Assembly (NCBI RefSeq): GCF_900109995.1
Contig: NZ_FOCB01000003.1
Coordinates: 124,001-188,000, forward strand
From: Pseudomonas sp. ok272
Lineage (GTDB): Bacteria > Pseudomonadota > Gammaproteobacteria > Pseudomonadales > Pseudomonadaceae
DNA length: 64,000 nucleotides
Direction: 5' to 3'
The position numbers were made by a program, and so were the translations under genes. Every line of letters starts with the position of its first letter. The stretch's first letter is position 1. A model generated the notes under the pieces. The model saw nothing but the letters and a program-made list of their open reading frames with translations. It searched no databases and had not been told where the DNA came from. Positions 45,732-54,573 of the stretch are shown here, one piece after another.

Positions 45732-47207
45732 TCACTCTTTGTCCAGCTTGCCGACCAGCGACAAGGTGAAATCGGCGCCCATGTACTTGAAGTGCGGACG
45801 CACGCTCAGGCTGACGCTGTACCAACCCGGCTCGCCGTCGACATCGCTGACCACGATCTTGGCCGAGCGCAACGGACGTCGGCCACGCACTTCAGCGCTG
45901 GGGTTTTCCTGGTCGGCCACGTACTGGCGGATCCACTTGTTGAGTTCCTGCTCAAGGTCGGTGCGTTCTTTCCACGAGCCCAACTGCTCGCGCTGCAACA
46001 CCTTGAGGTAGTGAGCCAGGCGGTTGACGATCATCATGTAGGGCAGTTGCGTGCCGAGCTTGTAGTTCAACTCCGCCGCCTTGCCTTCGGCGCTGTTGCC
46101 GAACGCCTTGGGCTTCTGCACTGAGCTGGCGGAGAAGAACGCCGCGTTGTCGCTGCCCTTGCGCATGGTCAGGGCGATGAACCCCTCCTCGGCCAGCTCG
46201 TATTCGCGGCGGTCGGACACCAAGACTTCGGTGGGGATCTTGGTCTCGATTTCACCCATGCTTTCGAAGTGGTGCAGCGGCAAGTCTTCCACCGCGCCGC
46301 CGCTCTGCGGGCCGACAATGTTCGGGCACCAGCGGAACTTGGCGAAGCTGTCGGTCAGCCGAGTGCCGAATGCATAGGCCGTATTGCCCCACAGGTAATG
46401 CTCGTGATCGGTGGCCACGGTCTCTTTGTAGGCGAAGGATTTGACCGGGTTTTCCTGGGGGTCGTAGGGGTTGCGCAACAGGAAGCGTGGCACGGTCAGC
46501 CCCAGGTATCGCGCGTCTTCGGACTGGCGAAAGCTCTGCCACTTGGCGAACTGCGGGCCGTCGAAATGGTCACGCAAGTCCTTGAGGTCCGGCAGGCCGC
46601 TGAAGCTGTCCAGGCCGAAGAACTTCGGGCCGGCCGCGGCAATGAATGGCGCGTGGGCCATGCACGCCACGTTCGAGACGTACTGCATCAGTTTCACGTC
46701 GGGGGCACTGGGCGACATGAAGTAGTTGGCGACAATCGCCCCCACCGGCTCGCCGCCGAACTGACCGTACTCCGCGGTGTAGATGTGTTTGTACAGGCCC
46801 GCTTGCATCACTTCGGGAGAGTCTTCGAAGTCGTCGAGCAGGTCCTCTTTGGAGACGTTGAGGATTTCGACCTTGATGTTTTCACGGAAATTGGTGCGCT
46901 CGACCAGCAGCTGCAACCCACGCCATGCCGACTCCAGTGCCTGGAAGTCCGGGTGGTGGAGGATCTCATCCATTTGCAGGCTGAGCTTGGCGTCGATTTC
47001 GGCGATCATGCGGTCAACCATGGCCTTCTTGACCGGCTCACCGCTGTTGTGGGGCTTGAGCAGCTCTTCGATGAACGCCGATACACCACGCCGGGCGATG
47101 ACGTAGGCGTCATCGCTGCGGGTCAGGTGGGTCTGGGCGATGATGCTGTCGAGCAGGCTGGAGTCATCGCTGGGGGTTACGTGTTGCTGGGCGGCACGGG
47201 TGCTCAT
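45732..47207 (-). CDS. tssC: T6SS contractile sheath large subunit TssC
   Basis: A 491-residue sheath protein (VipB/ImpD). Starting MSTRAAQQHVTPSDDSSLLDSI, it carries the conserved LESAWRGLQLLVERTNFRENIKVEILNVSKEDLLDDFED block (about 90-130), EYGQFGGEPVGAIVANYFM, and the C-terminal DVDGEPGWYSVSLSVRPHFKYMGADFTLSLVGKL. The upstream 27 codons of the open frame belong to the gap after tssB. TssC pairs with TssB and is a substrate of ClpV. Confidence 0.97.
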   Translation of the reverse strand: MSTRAAQQHVTPSDDSSLLDSIIAQTHLTRSDDAYVIARRGVSAFIEELLKPHNSGEPVKKAMVDRMIAEIDAKLSLQMDEILHHPDFQALESAWRGLQLLVERTNFRENIKVEILNVSKEDLLDDFEDSPEVMQAGLYKHIYTAEYGQFGGEPVGAIVANYFMSPSAPDVKLMQYVSNVACMAHAPFIAAAGPKFFGLDSFSGLPDLKDLRDHFDGPQFAKWQSFRQSEDARYLGLTVPRFLLRNPYDPQENPVKSFAYKETVATDHEHYLWGNTAYAFGTRLTDSFAKFRWCPNIVGPQSGGAVEDLPLHHFESMGEIETKIPTEVLVSDRREYELAEEGFIALTMRKGSDNAAFFSASSVQKPKAFGNSAEGKAAELNYKLGTQLPYMMIVNRLAHYLKVLQREQLGSWKERTDLEQELNKWIRQYVADQENPSAEVRGRRPLRSAKIVVSDVDGEPGWYSVSLSVRPHFKYMGADFTLSLVGKLDKE

Positions 47208-47235
47208 AGGTTGGGCTTCCTTGACGGAGAGGGAT

Positions 47236-47739
47236 TCAAGCGTTCGGGGCGGCGGGGGCCAGACCCAGCTCATCGAGCACGCGGGCACGGGATTGATCGT
47301 CGGCCAGCACGCCTTCGATGGCCTTGCGGAAGGCCGGGGCGTTGCCCAGCGGACCTTTGAGGGCCATCAGCGCATCGCGCAGTTCCATCAACTTTTTCAA
47401 CTCCGGCACTTGCTCGACCAGGCTGGCCGGGTTGAAGTCCTTCATCGAGTTGATCCGCAGCTGCATCGCCAGCTCCGCGTTTTCGTCCTCGTCCAGCAGG
47501 CGATTGGGCACGCTCAACGCCAGGTTCAGTTCCTGCTTGGCGAGGACCTCATCAAAGGTGTTCTTGTCGATGCTGATCGGCTTGCGATCCTCGACTTTGC
47601 GTTCGTCGGCACGCTGGGTGTAATCACCGATCGACAACAGTTTGAGCGGCAGTTCAATTTCTTCCTGGGCACCGCCGGTAGCGGGCTTGAACGTGATGTT
47701 GATGCGTTCCTTGGGGGCGACCGAGCCTTCTTTGGCCAT
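47236..47739 (-). CDS. tssB: T6SS contractile sheath small subunit TssB
   Basis: A 167-residue sheath protein (VipA/ImpB). MAKEGSVAPKERINITFKPATGGAQEEIELPLKLLSIGDY (1-40) and the central RINSMKDFNPASLVEQVPEL segment (about 93-112) match the family. It forms the sheath with TssC, encoded 28 bases downstream. It follows tssA by 32 bases. Confidence 0.97.
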   Translation of the reverse strand: MAKEGSVAPKERINITFKPATGGAQEEIELPLKLLSIGDYTQRADERKVEDRKPISIDKNTFDEVLAKQELNLALSVPNRLLDEDENAELAMQLRINSMKDFNPASLVEQVPELKKLMELRDALMALKGPLGNAPAFRKAIEGVLADDQSRARVLDELGLAPAAPNA

Positions 47740-47771
47740 GGTTATTTTCCTTGCTGATGCGGCCCGCAGGC

Positions 47772-49328
47772 CTATGGGATGACGACTTCAAGATCGAGGT
47801 GGCAGAGCCGGCGAAAAATCTCCTGCTTGCGTTCGCGCACGGCATGGCCCTGGGGCAACAACTCGCAGCAGTTGTGCAGCAGGTGCAGCACGTGCAACGC
47901 CAGGTCCGGCTCCCAGGTGTGCACACCGCTGTGCTGCAGTTGTGAATCGAGGGTGTCGAGTTGGGACATGGCCAGTTCGTACTTTTTCGCCTCGACGCAC
48001 AGTTGCGCCAGGCTGAGCCGCCAGAAAAACTGCGCCCGCCCGCCCTGGGCGGCCCGCAGCCCCAGCTTGAGCCTCTGCACCGCGGCCTTGAGGCCCTCCT
48101 CGCGCAGCAGCGCAATGGCGTCTTCAAGCGCCAGTTCCCAGGCCGGCTGGCCCGTACTGACCTCGGTCACACGAGGGGCCAGGGTGCTTTGTAGATGGGG
48201 CATGACATGGGCACTGATCCAGGCCCGAGTGGCCGGATCGGCGAACGGCACGCCATCGTGGTAACTCAACTCGACAACCCCGGGCAGGCGCTGGATGAAC
48301 AAGGCGAAGTGGATCTCTACCTCACGCATCGCCAGCTCGGCCTCCAGGCCCTGCAAGCACTCCCAGACCAGCCGCTGGCCATCGAACCAGAACGGCGACT
48401 TGGCCACGCTGGCTTCCAGCTCAACCAGCAGATCGGCAAAGTGCCGCTGCTCGAAGCGTTCCAGGTAGGTTTTCAACTTGTCGCCAGGCAGCCCGCGCAA
48501 CGCCGTAATGTTGTCGGCGTTGCGCTCCGGAAGGACCTCGATGGGCAGCCAGAGCAAAGTGCGATTGAGGTGCAGGGCGCGCAGGTCGGTGGCTTTGTGC
48601 TTGAGCCACCAGACACACAGTGAACGGGCATTGTCCTGCTGGGCGCGCAAGGCCCGGTGGGCATCCCGTTCGTTGTCGATCAGCGCCTCGGGCGCAAACA
48701 GCTGGGTGGCGGCCTGCTTCACGTGGGCCACCGCCGCACTGACAATGCTCGGCTCGGGGGTGTTTTCGAGTGCGCGCTGGACCATGGTTTTCAAGCGCCG
48801 CACCAGTGGCAACAACAAGGGTGCGTCATCGCCCAAATGACCGGTCAATACGCGGTCCAGCGCCTCCAGCAGCGCCACCATGCGCTGGAACAGGGCCAGT
48901 TGCTCCTTGATGGGAACGTCTTCGCCCAGCACCTGCTCGATACGGGGCAACAGCCAGTCGATGGCGGCGATTCGGGTGCGGGATTTGCGCGGATGCAGCT
49001 GCGACCATTGCTGCTCGCACAGGTGCTGCAGCATGCCGATTCCGGCCAATAGCCCCGGGAAGGATTCGCGCTGATAAAGCGCCCAGGTCAACCAGGCGCA
49101 GACGCGCAAATCCTTGGATTGGCTGCGCAACAGCGCTTCACTGGTCTCGCGGACTTTCAGCCAGTCGATCTGCGCGGTCCGGTGCATCGACTGCGCTTTA
49201 CCCAGCTCTTCTTCCAGGGACTCGAACTCGCTGGAAAAGCGCACGTCTTCACCCGCGACGCTGCCTTCACCGATAGGGGTCGCGGCCAGATCGCGGTACT
49301 GGGCGAACAACTTGCTGGAGTAGGTCAT
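47772..49328 (-). CDS. tssA: T6SS cap/assembly protein TssA
   Basis: A 518-residue protein with the ImpA N-terminal domain (about 10-150: SKDLRVCAWLTWALYQRESFPGLLAGIGMLQHLCEQQW) and a C-terminal VasJ-like part (about 380-518). TssA proteins guide baseplate and sheath assembly. The start is the ATG for MTYSSKLFAQYRDLAATPIGEGSVAGEDVRFSSEFES, the family pattern. It is the first gene of the operon, with a 390-base gap upstream. Confidence 0.94.
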   Translation of the reverse strand: MTYSSKLFAQYRDLAATPIGEGSVAGEDVRFSSEFESLEEELGKAQSMHRTAQIDWLKVRETSEALLRSQSKDLRVCAWLTWALYQRESFPGLLAGIGMLQHLCEQQWSQLHPRKSRTRIAAIDWLLPRIEQVLGEDVPIKEQLALFQRMVALLEALDRVLTGHLGDDAPLLLPLVRRLKTMVQRALENTPEPSIVSAAVAHVKQAATQLFAPEALIDNERDAHRALRAQQDNARSLCVWWLKHKATDLRALHLNRTLLWLPIEVLPERNADNITALRGLPGDKLKTYLERFEQRHFADLLVELEASVAKSPFWFDGQRLVWECLQGLEAELAMREVEIHFALFIQRLPGVVELSYHDGVPFADPATRAWISAHVMPHLQSTLAPRVTEVSTGQPAWELALEDAIALLREEGLKAAVQRLKLGLRAAQGGRAQFFWRLSLAQLCVEAKKYELAMSQLDTLDSQLQHSGVHTWEPDLALHVLHLLHNCCELLPQGHAVRERKQEIFRRLCHLDLEVVIP

Positions 49329-49425
49329 GCACAGCCACGAATGGCAGTCGTCGAAAACCCGGCGGCGCTGAAACCGACCTGGCACTCATCGGCCTTGATT
49401 GCGCTGAATGCGACTTTTTGAACCT

Positions 49426-49440
49426 GCATGTAAACACCCA
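49426..49440 (-). promoter_or_regulatory. Weak sigma-54-like site upstream of tssA
   Basis: On the minus strand TGGGTGTTTACATGC has TGG at -24 and GC at -12 with ten bases between, the RpoN spacing. The bases after TGG (GTG instead of CAC) and before GC (AT instead of TT) are off consensus. It lies about 98 bases before tssA, and the operon encodes its own sigma-54 activator, which makes such a site plausible. Confidence 0.25.
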
Positions 49441-49642
49441 CAACCGTCCGCTCCCGGGGGGCGCAAACTTACGTTGACGGGCAAAGTGCGAATATAGGAA
49501 ACGTCTTCGCAAAAGTAGGAATCCGCCTATCTATTTCGTAAGAAATAAACATGCTTTACGGCGGGGTCACCGGGGTGCTTGCCCGCCCCGCACTGCGCCG
49601 TTTTTTGCACAACGGCCCAGGCCTGGAGTGATTCGCCCCCAT

Positions 49643-49682
49643 AAAAAATGGGCACCCAACCTGGTTGGCGTGCCCATTTTTT
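49643..49682 (-). terminator. Rho-independent terminator of hupN
   Basis: AAAAAATGGGCA...CCAAC-CTG-GTTGG...TGCCCATTTTTT forms a long stem with a small internal mismatch and T runs on both strands. It lies 37 bases after the hupN stop and separates it from the T6SS operon. Confidence 0.9.
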
Positions 49683-49719
49683 ACATCCGCTCCCCGATCA
49701 GTTGGGGAGTAGGTAGGTG

Positions 49720-49995
49720 TTACGGATTGACGCTGTCTTTGAGCGACTTGCCTGGCTTGAAGGCAACGGTGTTGCTGGCCTTGATTTTCACGGGCTCGCC
49801 GGTTTGCGGGTTTTTGCCGGTGCGCGCACCGCGATGGCGTTGCAGGAACGTACCGAAGCCCACCAGCGTAACGCTGTCCTTGCGGTGCAGGGCACCGGTG
49901 ATTTCTTCGAGAACGGCGTTGAGAACGCGGTTGGCCTGCTCTTTGGTGAGGTCCGCTTTTTCAGCAATAGCGGCGGCGAGGTCTGGTTTACGCAT
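49720..49995 (-). CDS. hupN: HU-family DNA-binding protein HupN
   Basis: A 91-residue nucleoid protein. MRKPDLAAAIAEKADLTKEQANRVLNAVLEEIT (1-33) is the dimerisation part; VTLVGFGTFLQRHRGARTGKNPQTGEPVKIKASNTVAFKPGK (about 42-84) is the DNA-binding arm with the Pro-containing tip. Named hupN by its position before the rubredoxin genes, as in P. putida from memory. AAAGGGG precedes the ATG. Confidence 0.93.
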   Translation of the reverse strand: MRKPDLAAAIAEKADLTKEQANRVLNAVLEEITGALHRKDSVTLVGFGTFLQRHRGARTGKNPQTGEPVKIKASNTVAFKPGKSLKDSVNP

Positions 49996-50184
49996 AAGTG
50001 AAGCCCCTTTGACGGTTTTTTGTTGTTATGTCCGTGCTGTCCGTTTGGATCAGCGCCCAAGGCGCCGCAGGCTCTACTCTGCGGCAGACCGGTGTGAGGA
50101 TGGCACGCGGCTCAGGGCGGCGCCAGTCTCGGCGCCACCTTTGTAGGCGCAAAAGCGGGGTAATTACGACAGAACGACCTTTAT

Positions 50185-51333
50185 TTACGCCAGAAGCGCC
50201 GGAAGCTCTTTGTTCAACGCCAATTTGTCCATCACGGCCGCCCCCGTCAGGGCGTAGCCCAGCAGTTTGCCGTTGGCATCGCGGCACAGCGCCTTGATAT
50301 CGGCGCCCTGCCCTTCGACACTCCAGATACCTTCCGTGCCCCGTGGCGGTGGGGAGACTACCAAGGGGCAAACCGGGGTTTTGACGGTGATGGGCATCGC
50401 GCCATAGTTCACTGCCGTCGGGTTGCCGGCCAGGGTTTGCGCCAGCGCTCGCGCGCAGCTCATCAAGGGCATGACGTACAACAAATTCAGGCCATCGACC
50501 TCGGCACAATCGCCCAGGGCATAGATGTTGGCGTGGGAGGTCTTGAGGTGACGGTCCACCACCACGCCGCGATTGGTCTGCAGGCCGGCGGCGGCGGCCA
50601 GGTCAGTCCGTGGACGCAGGCCGACGGCCGACACCACCACGTCGCAGGGGATGACCTGGCCGTCGGACAAATGCCCTTCCAGCCCATCGGCCGTACGCTG
50701 CAGGCGGTTGAGCACCGGCCCCAGGTGGAACTGCGCGCCCAGGCTTTCCAGCCCGGCCTGCACCGCGGCGGCCGCAGCCGGATGCAGCAGGGTCGGCATG
50801 ACTTGCTCGCACGGCGCCACCAGTTGCACCTCGTAGCCACCGGCGATCAGGTCATTGGCGAACTCACAGCCGATCAGGCCGGCGCCCAGCAACAGCACGC
50901 GACGCTTGCCGGCCGCTGCCGCCCGAAAGCGTGCGTAGTCTTCCAGGTCGTTGATCGGGAAGATCGCCTCGGGCGCATCGCCCTGCACCGGCACGCGCAC
51001 GGTTTGCGCGCCACAGGCCAGGATCAGGTCACGGTAGGTCACCGCCTCTTCACCGATCCACAGGCGCTGGTGGCCCGGATCGATGCCGCTGATGCGCGTG
51101 TGGGTGCGCACTTGGGCCTTGAGCTGCTCGGCCATGGCGCCGGGCTCGGCCATGCTCAGGCCGTCGGCATCCTTGTTTTTGCCGAAGCCGGTGGAGAGCA
51201 TGGGCTTGGAGTAAGACCGTCCGTCATCTGCGGTAATCAGCAGCAGCGGGGTTTCGCCATCGAGCTTGCGAAACTCCCGGGCCAGGTTATAGCCAGCCAG
51301 GCCGGTGCCGACGATCACGACAGGTGCGTTCAT
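50185..51333 (-). CDS. FAD-dependent rubredoxin-NAD(+) reductase
   Basis: A 382-residue flavoprotein that transfers electrons from NADH to rubredoxin, for example for alkane hydroxylation. FAD motif [20 protein letters not shown] (about 5-24), NAD motif [18 protein letters not shown] (about 145-162), and [11 protein letters not shown] (about 268-278) before the C-terminal domain. It is 19 bases after the rubredoxin gene on the same strand. Same family as AlkT, but no alkane monooxygenase is nearby. Confidence 0.93.
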   Translation of the reverse strand: MNAPVVIVGTGLAGYNLAREFRKLDGETPLLLITADDGRSYSKPMLSTGFGKNKDADGLSMAEPGAMAEQLKAQVRTHTRISGIDPGHQRLWIGEEAVTYRDLILACGAQTVRVPVQGDAPEAIFPINDLEDYARFRAAAAGKRRVLLLGAGLIGCEFANDLIAGGYEVQLVAPCEQVMPTLLHPAAAAAVQAGLESLGAQFHLGPVLNRLQRTADGLEGHLSDGQVIPCDVVVSAVGLRPRTDLAAAAGLQTNRGVVVDRHLKTSHANIYALGDCAEVDGLNLLYVMPLMSCARALAQTLAGNPTAVNYGAMPITVKTPVCPLVVSPPPRGTEGIWSVEGQGADIKALCRDANGKLLGYALTGAAVMDKLALNKELPALLA

Positions 51334-51352
51334 GCCTTACTCCTCTTGCGTC

Positions 51353-51520
51353 TTAGTTGATTTCAATCATTTCAAAGTCCATCTTGCCCACGCCGCAGTC
51401 CGGGCACAGCCAGTCTGCCGGCACGTCTTCCCAACGCGTACCGGGCGCGATGTCGTCATCCGGCCAGCCGTCGGCTTCGTTGTAGATCAGCCCACAGACC
51501 ACGCATTGCCACTTTTTCAT
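51353..51520 (-). CDS. rubA: Rubredoxin
   Basis: A 55-residue iron-sulfur-free iron protein: [18 protein letters not shown]... and ...[19 protein letters not shown]. The two CxxC pairs (C6-C9 and C39-C42 by count) bind one Fe. It is the electron carrier partner of the reductase just downstream. PAO1 has two rubredoxin genes here from memory; only one is present in this window. Confidence 0.96.
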   Translation of the reverse strand: MKKWQCVVCGLIYNEADGWPDDDIAPGTRWEDVPADWLCPDCGVGKMDFEMIEIN

Positions 51521-51720
51521 TACTGATTTTCCTTAAGGTTCACCGGCTGGTTGGCGCGTGCGGTCGCCTGTTTCAGGTCTGCCGCGCGGCTCAGGGCGTT
51601 TTGTACTGATCGGGCGCGCCAGATGCAAGCCTGTTCGGCGCCATTGCCCCGCCGATCAGTCAACAGCAACGCCCGACATGGTAAGCTCGGCGCCTCATTG
51701 GCTGCCAATAATGACCCTCA

Positions 51721-52284
51721 GTGCCGCACTCAACCGCCCTGCCTGCCGCGCCTTTGTGGCTGTCGCAACGTCAACTGACGCCCCTTCCCGATGCCCCGAC
51801 CCTGGATTGGCTGTTCGATGAAGGCTCGCTCACCCGCCGCCTGACCCGTTTGTCGGATGACGGCTTCAGTGTCACCCCGCTGTTTGAGGGATGGCAGCCG
51901 TTGCGCCCCGATGAATGCGCGGCACTGACGCTGCCTGACGGCAGTGAAGGCTGGGTGCGCGAGGTGTATTTGCGCGGTCACGGCCAGGCCTGGGTGTTTG
52001 CCCGCAGCGTGGCCGCGCGCAGTGCCTTGCAGGAGGGTGGGCTGAACATGGATGCGCTGGGCAGCCGCTCGCTGGGCGAGTTGCTATTTTGTGACCAGGC
52101 CTTTTCCCGCCGCGCCATCGAGGTCTGCCATTACCCGCCGCACTGGCTGCCCAGTGAGTCCCGGGCACCCGGCCTGTGGGGCCGACGCTCGCGTTTCGAC
52201 CGCGGGGCCCTGAGTGTGCTGGTCGCTGAAATTTTCCTGCCGGCACTGTGGTGTGCCGCTGGTTTGAAGGAGGAGAACTGCTGA
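51721..52284 (+). CDS. ubiC: Chorismate lyase
   Basis: Removes pyruvate from chorismate to give 4-hydroxybenzoate, the first step of ubiquinone synthesis. The 187-residue protein shows [30 protein letters not shown] (about 28-57), [17 protein letters not shown] (about 81-97) and [10 protein letters not shown]. It starts with GTG at 51721; no strong ribosome-binding site is visible, so a slightly different start cannot be excluded. The last base of its stop region is shared with the ubiA start. Confidence 0.93.
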   Translation: MPHSTALPAAPLWLSQRQLTPLPDAPTLDWLFDEGSLTRRLTRLSDDGFSVTPLFEGWQPLRPDECAALTLPDGSEGWVREVYLRGHGQAWVFARSVAARSALQEGGLNMDALGSRSLGELLFCDQAFSRRAIEVCHYPPHWLPSESRAPGLWGRRSRFDRGALSVLVAEIFLPALWCAAGLKEENC

Positions 52285-53174
52285 TGTACCAACGCCTGCT
52301 CCAGTCACTGAACCGCTTGAACCCTCGTGCCTGGGACTTTATCCAGCTCACGCGCATGGACAAGCCCATCGGCATCTACCTGCTGCTCTGGCCCACGCTG
52401 TGGGCACTGTGGATCGCCGGCAAGGGTTCGCCGTCGCTGGCCAACATCGTGATCTTCACCCTCGGCGTGGTGCTGACCCGCGCCGGCGGTTGTGTGATCA
52501 ACGACTGGGCAGATCGCAAGGTCGATGGCCACGTCAAACGCACCGCGCAACGCCCGTTGGCCGCCGGCCGGATCAGTTCCAAAGAAGCGTTGGTGTTCTT
52601 CGCCGTGCTGATGGGCCTGAGTTTCCTGCTGGTGCTGTGCACCAACGCGCCGACGGTCTGGCTGTCGTTCGGCGGCCTGGCACTGGCGGCGACTTACCCG
52701 TTCATGAAGCGCTACACCTACTACCCGCAAGTGGTGCTGGGCGCGGCATTCTCATGGGGCATGCCGATGGCCTTCACCGCCGAGACCGGTGAACTGCCGG
52801 CCATCGCCTGGCTCCTGTGGATCGCCAACCTGCTGTGGACGGTGGGCTACGACACGTACTACGCCATGACGGACCGCGATGACGACCTGAAGATCGGGGT
52901 GAAGTCCACGGCCATCCTGTTTGGCGACGCCGACCGGGTGATCATCCTCACCCTGCAAGGCCTGGCGCTGCTGTGCTTGCTGCTGGCCGGTTCAACCTTC
53001 GAGCTGGGGGGCTGGTTCAAACTCGGGCTGCTGGCGGCGGCCGGGTGCTTTGCCTGGGAGTTCTGGTACACCCGCGACAGGGACCGGCTCAAGTGCTTCC
53101 GGGCGTTCCTGCACAACCACTGGGCGGGGCTGGCGATTTTCGTGGGGATTGTGCTCGATTACGCACTGCGCTGA
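52284..53174 (+). CDS. ubiA: 4-hydroxybenzoate octaprenyltransferase
   Basis: A 296-residue inner-membrane prenyltransferase adding the polyprenyl tail to 4-hydroxybenzoate. The two Asp-rich motifs are NDWADRKVD (about 73-81) and [12 protein letters not shown] (about 192-203), with eight or more hydrophobic helices. The start is the ATG overlapping the ubiC stop by one base, with AAGGAGGA upstream. ubiC and ubiA are translationally coupled. Confidence 0.97.
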   Translation: MYQRLLQSLNRLNPRAWDFIQLTRMDKPIGIYLLLWPTLWALWIAGKGSPSLANIVIFTLGVVLTRAGGCVINDWADRKVDGHVKRTAQRPLAAGRISSKEALVFFAVLMGLSFLLVLCTNAPTVWLSFGGLALAATYPFMKRYTYYPQVVLGAAFSWGMPMAFTAETGELPAIAWLLWIANLLWTVGYDTYYAMTDRDDDLKIGVKSTAILFGDADRVIILTLQGLALLCLLLAGSTFELGGWFKLGLLAAAGCFAWEFWYTRDRDRLKCFRAFLHNHWAGLAIFVGIVLDYALR

Positions 53175-53198
53175 GCCCCTTGTGGGAGATCAATCCTT

Positions 53199-53286
53199 TG
53201 TGGGAGCGAGCCTGTTCGCGAAGGTGGCGTCACTTCAACATCGATGTGACTGACCCGACGCTTTCGCGAGCAAGCCCGCTCCCACA
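53199..53286. repeat. REP pair with extra half (type GTGGGAGCGAG)
   Basis: TGTGGGAGCGAGCCTGTTCG on the left faces GCAAGCCCGCTCCCACA on the right. A truncated extra start (TGTGGGAGA, 53181-53189) precedes it, probably a decayed third copy. It lies between ubiA and the convergent small secreted protein gene. Confidence 0.85.
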
Positions 53287-53304
53287 GGGTGTGGTGTATC
53301 GGGA

Positions 53305-53688
53305 TCACTTGGCCTTGGCGATCTTCCAGGCGCCGTCCATCTTGCCCTCGCCCGTCTTCTCCCCTGGCATCTTGTCCATCACGAAGGTGTACAACGGTTG
53401 GCCTTCGTAGGCCCATTGCATCGAACCGTCGTCACGCTGGATCACCGTCCAGTCGCCCATGGACTTGTCCCCCGCCGTTGCGGCGAGCGGTGGCCAGTTG
53501 GCTGCGCACTTGTCATTGCACGCCGACTTGCCACCCGTGTCCTTGGCAAAGGTGTACAAGGTCATGCCCTTGTGATCGGTGAACATGCCGTCCTTTTCCA
53601 TGGCGGGGCCGGCAGCCAGGGCCAGGGACGGCAGGATCAACGCAGCGCCGAGCAGCAGGGCCTTCCAGGATTGCGTCAAGTAAGTCAT
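53305..53688 (-). CDS. Secreted repeat protein of the COG4315 family
   Basis: A 127-residue exported protein. Signal peptide about 1-25 (ALLLGAALILPSLALA). The mature part has two similar repeats: TDHKGMTLYTFAKDTGGKSACNDKCAANWPPL and WAYEGQPLYTFVMDKMPGEKTGEG, the PF03640-type repeat, with two Cys (SACNDKC). Function unknown. It is convergent with ubiA and divergent from phoB. Confidence 0.85.
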   Translation of the reverse strand: MTYLTQSWKALLLGAALILPSLALAAGPAMEKDGMFTDHKGMTLYTFAKDTGGKSACNDKCAANWPPLAATAGDKSMGDWTVIQRDDGSMQWAYEGQPLYTFVMDKMPGEKTGEGKMDGAWKIAKAK

Positions 53689-53768
53689 GGAAACCTTCTT
53701 GTGTGGTTGTCAGGATTCGGACTTAAAGCGTAGTCCAGGATCATCCCCATCGCCTCCCCACTAAACTG

Positions 53769-53800
53769 CTGTAACACGACTGCAATAATTCCGTTATCTA
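53769..53800 (+). promoter_or_regulatory. Pho box and -10 of phoB
   Basis: CTGTAAC-ACGA-CTGCAAT (53769-53786) is a good match to the two 7-base repeats of a PhoB site (CTGTCAT, 4 bases, CTGTCAT). TATCTA (53795-53800) follows at a spacing suited to PhoB-dependent activation, replacing a -35. It indicates autoactivation of phoBR under phosphate starvation. Confidence 0.75.
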
Positions 53801-53838
53801 ATGCGCGCAAGACAGTTCAATGACACGAGGAGAAAGGC

Positions 53839-54528
53839 ATGGTTGGCAGGAGCATTCTGATCGTCGACGACGAAGCGCCCATTCGCGAAATGATCGCCGT
53901 GGCGTTGGAGATGGCCGGCTATGACTGCCTGGAGGCCGAGAACTCCCAACAGGCCCACGCCATCATCGTCGACCGCAAGCCGGACCTGATCCTGCTCGAC
54001 TGGATGTTGCCCGGCACCTCCGGCATCGAGTTGGCCCGGCGCCTCAAGCGTGATGAACTGACCGGCGGTATCCCGATCATCATGCTCACCGCCAAAGGCG
54101 AAGAGGACAACAAGATCCAGGGCCTGGAAGTCGGCGCCGATGACTACATCACCAAACCCTTTTCCCCACGCGAACTGGTCGCGCGCCTGAAGGCGGTGCT
54201 GCGCCGCACCGGGCCGACCGACGGCGAAACCCCGATTGAAGTCGGTGGCCTGCTGCTGGACCCCATCAGCCACCGCGTGACCATCGACGGCAAGCCTGCT
54301 GAAATGGGGCCGACCGAATATCGCCTGCTGCAGTTCTTCATGACCCACCAGGAACGTGCCTACACCCGTGGCCAGTTGCTGGACCAGGTCTGGGGCGGCA
54401 ATGTGTATGTGGAAGAGCGCACCGTCGACGTGCACATCCGCCGCCTGCGCAAAGCCCTGGGTGATGCCTATGAACATCTGGTACAAACCGTGCGCGGCAC
54501 TGGCTATCGTTTCTCGACCAAGGCCTGA
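53839..54528 (+). CDS. phoB: Phosphate regulon response regulator PhoB
   Basis: A 229-residue OmpR/PhoB-type regulator. Receiver domain 1-120 with phospho-acceptor D54 ([10 protein letters not shown]) and the conserved Lys in [10 protein letters not shown]; winged-helix DNA-binding domain about 130-229 with [24 protein letters not shown] and RLRKAL. It has GAGGAGA before the ATG. It is cotranscribed with phoR and preceded by a Pho box. Confidence 0.97.
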   Translation: MVGRSILIVDDEAPIREMIAVALEMAGYDCLEAENSQQAHAIIVDRKPDLILLDWMLPGTSGIELARRLKRDELTGGIPIIMLTAKGEEDNKIQGLEVGADDYITKPFSPRELVARLKAVLRRTGPTDGETPIEVGGLLLDPISHRVTIDGKPAEMGPTEYRLLQFFMTHQERAYTRGQLLDQVWGGNVYVEERTVDVHIRRLRKALGDAYEHLVQTVRGTGYRFSTKA

Positions 54529-54573
54529 GCCACTCCTGACCCGCTCGGCACGCTGACAAGGACGCATGTTCAA

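Larger units (their letters stand above)
49329..49719. other. T6SS promoter region and hupN terminator
   Basis: A 391-base gap between tssA and hupN, both on the minus strand. It holds the hupN terminator (49643-49682), and by position should hold the tssA promoter. The middle (about 49480-49560) is AT-richer than the surroundings. The only pattern with sigma-54 spacing (GG, ten bases, GC) is at 49440-49426 and is weak. No gene is visible. Confidence 0.5.

Noticed and set aside
43537..46011. An 824-codon plus-strand frame opposite tssF, tssE and tssC
   Set aside because: Same reason: a high-GC antisense shadow of conserved genes, without a ribosome-binding site or family features.
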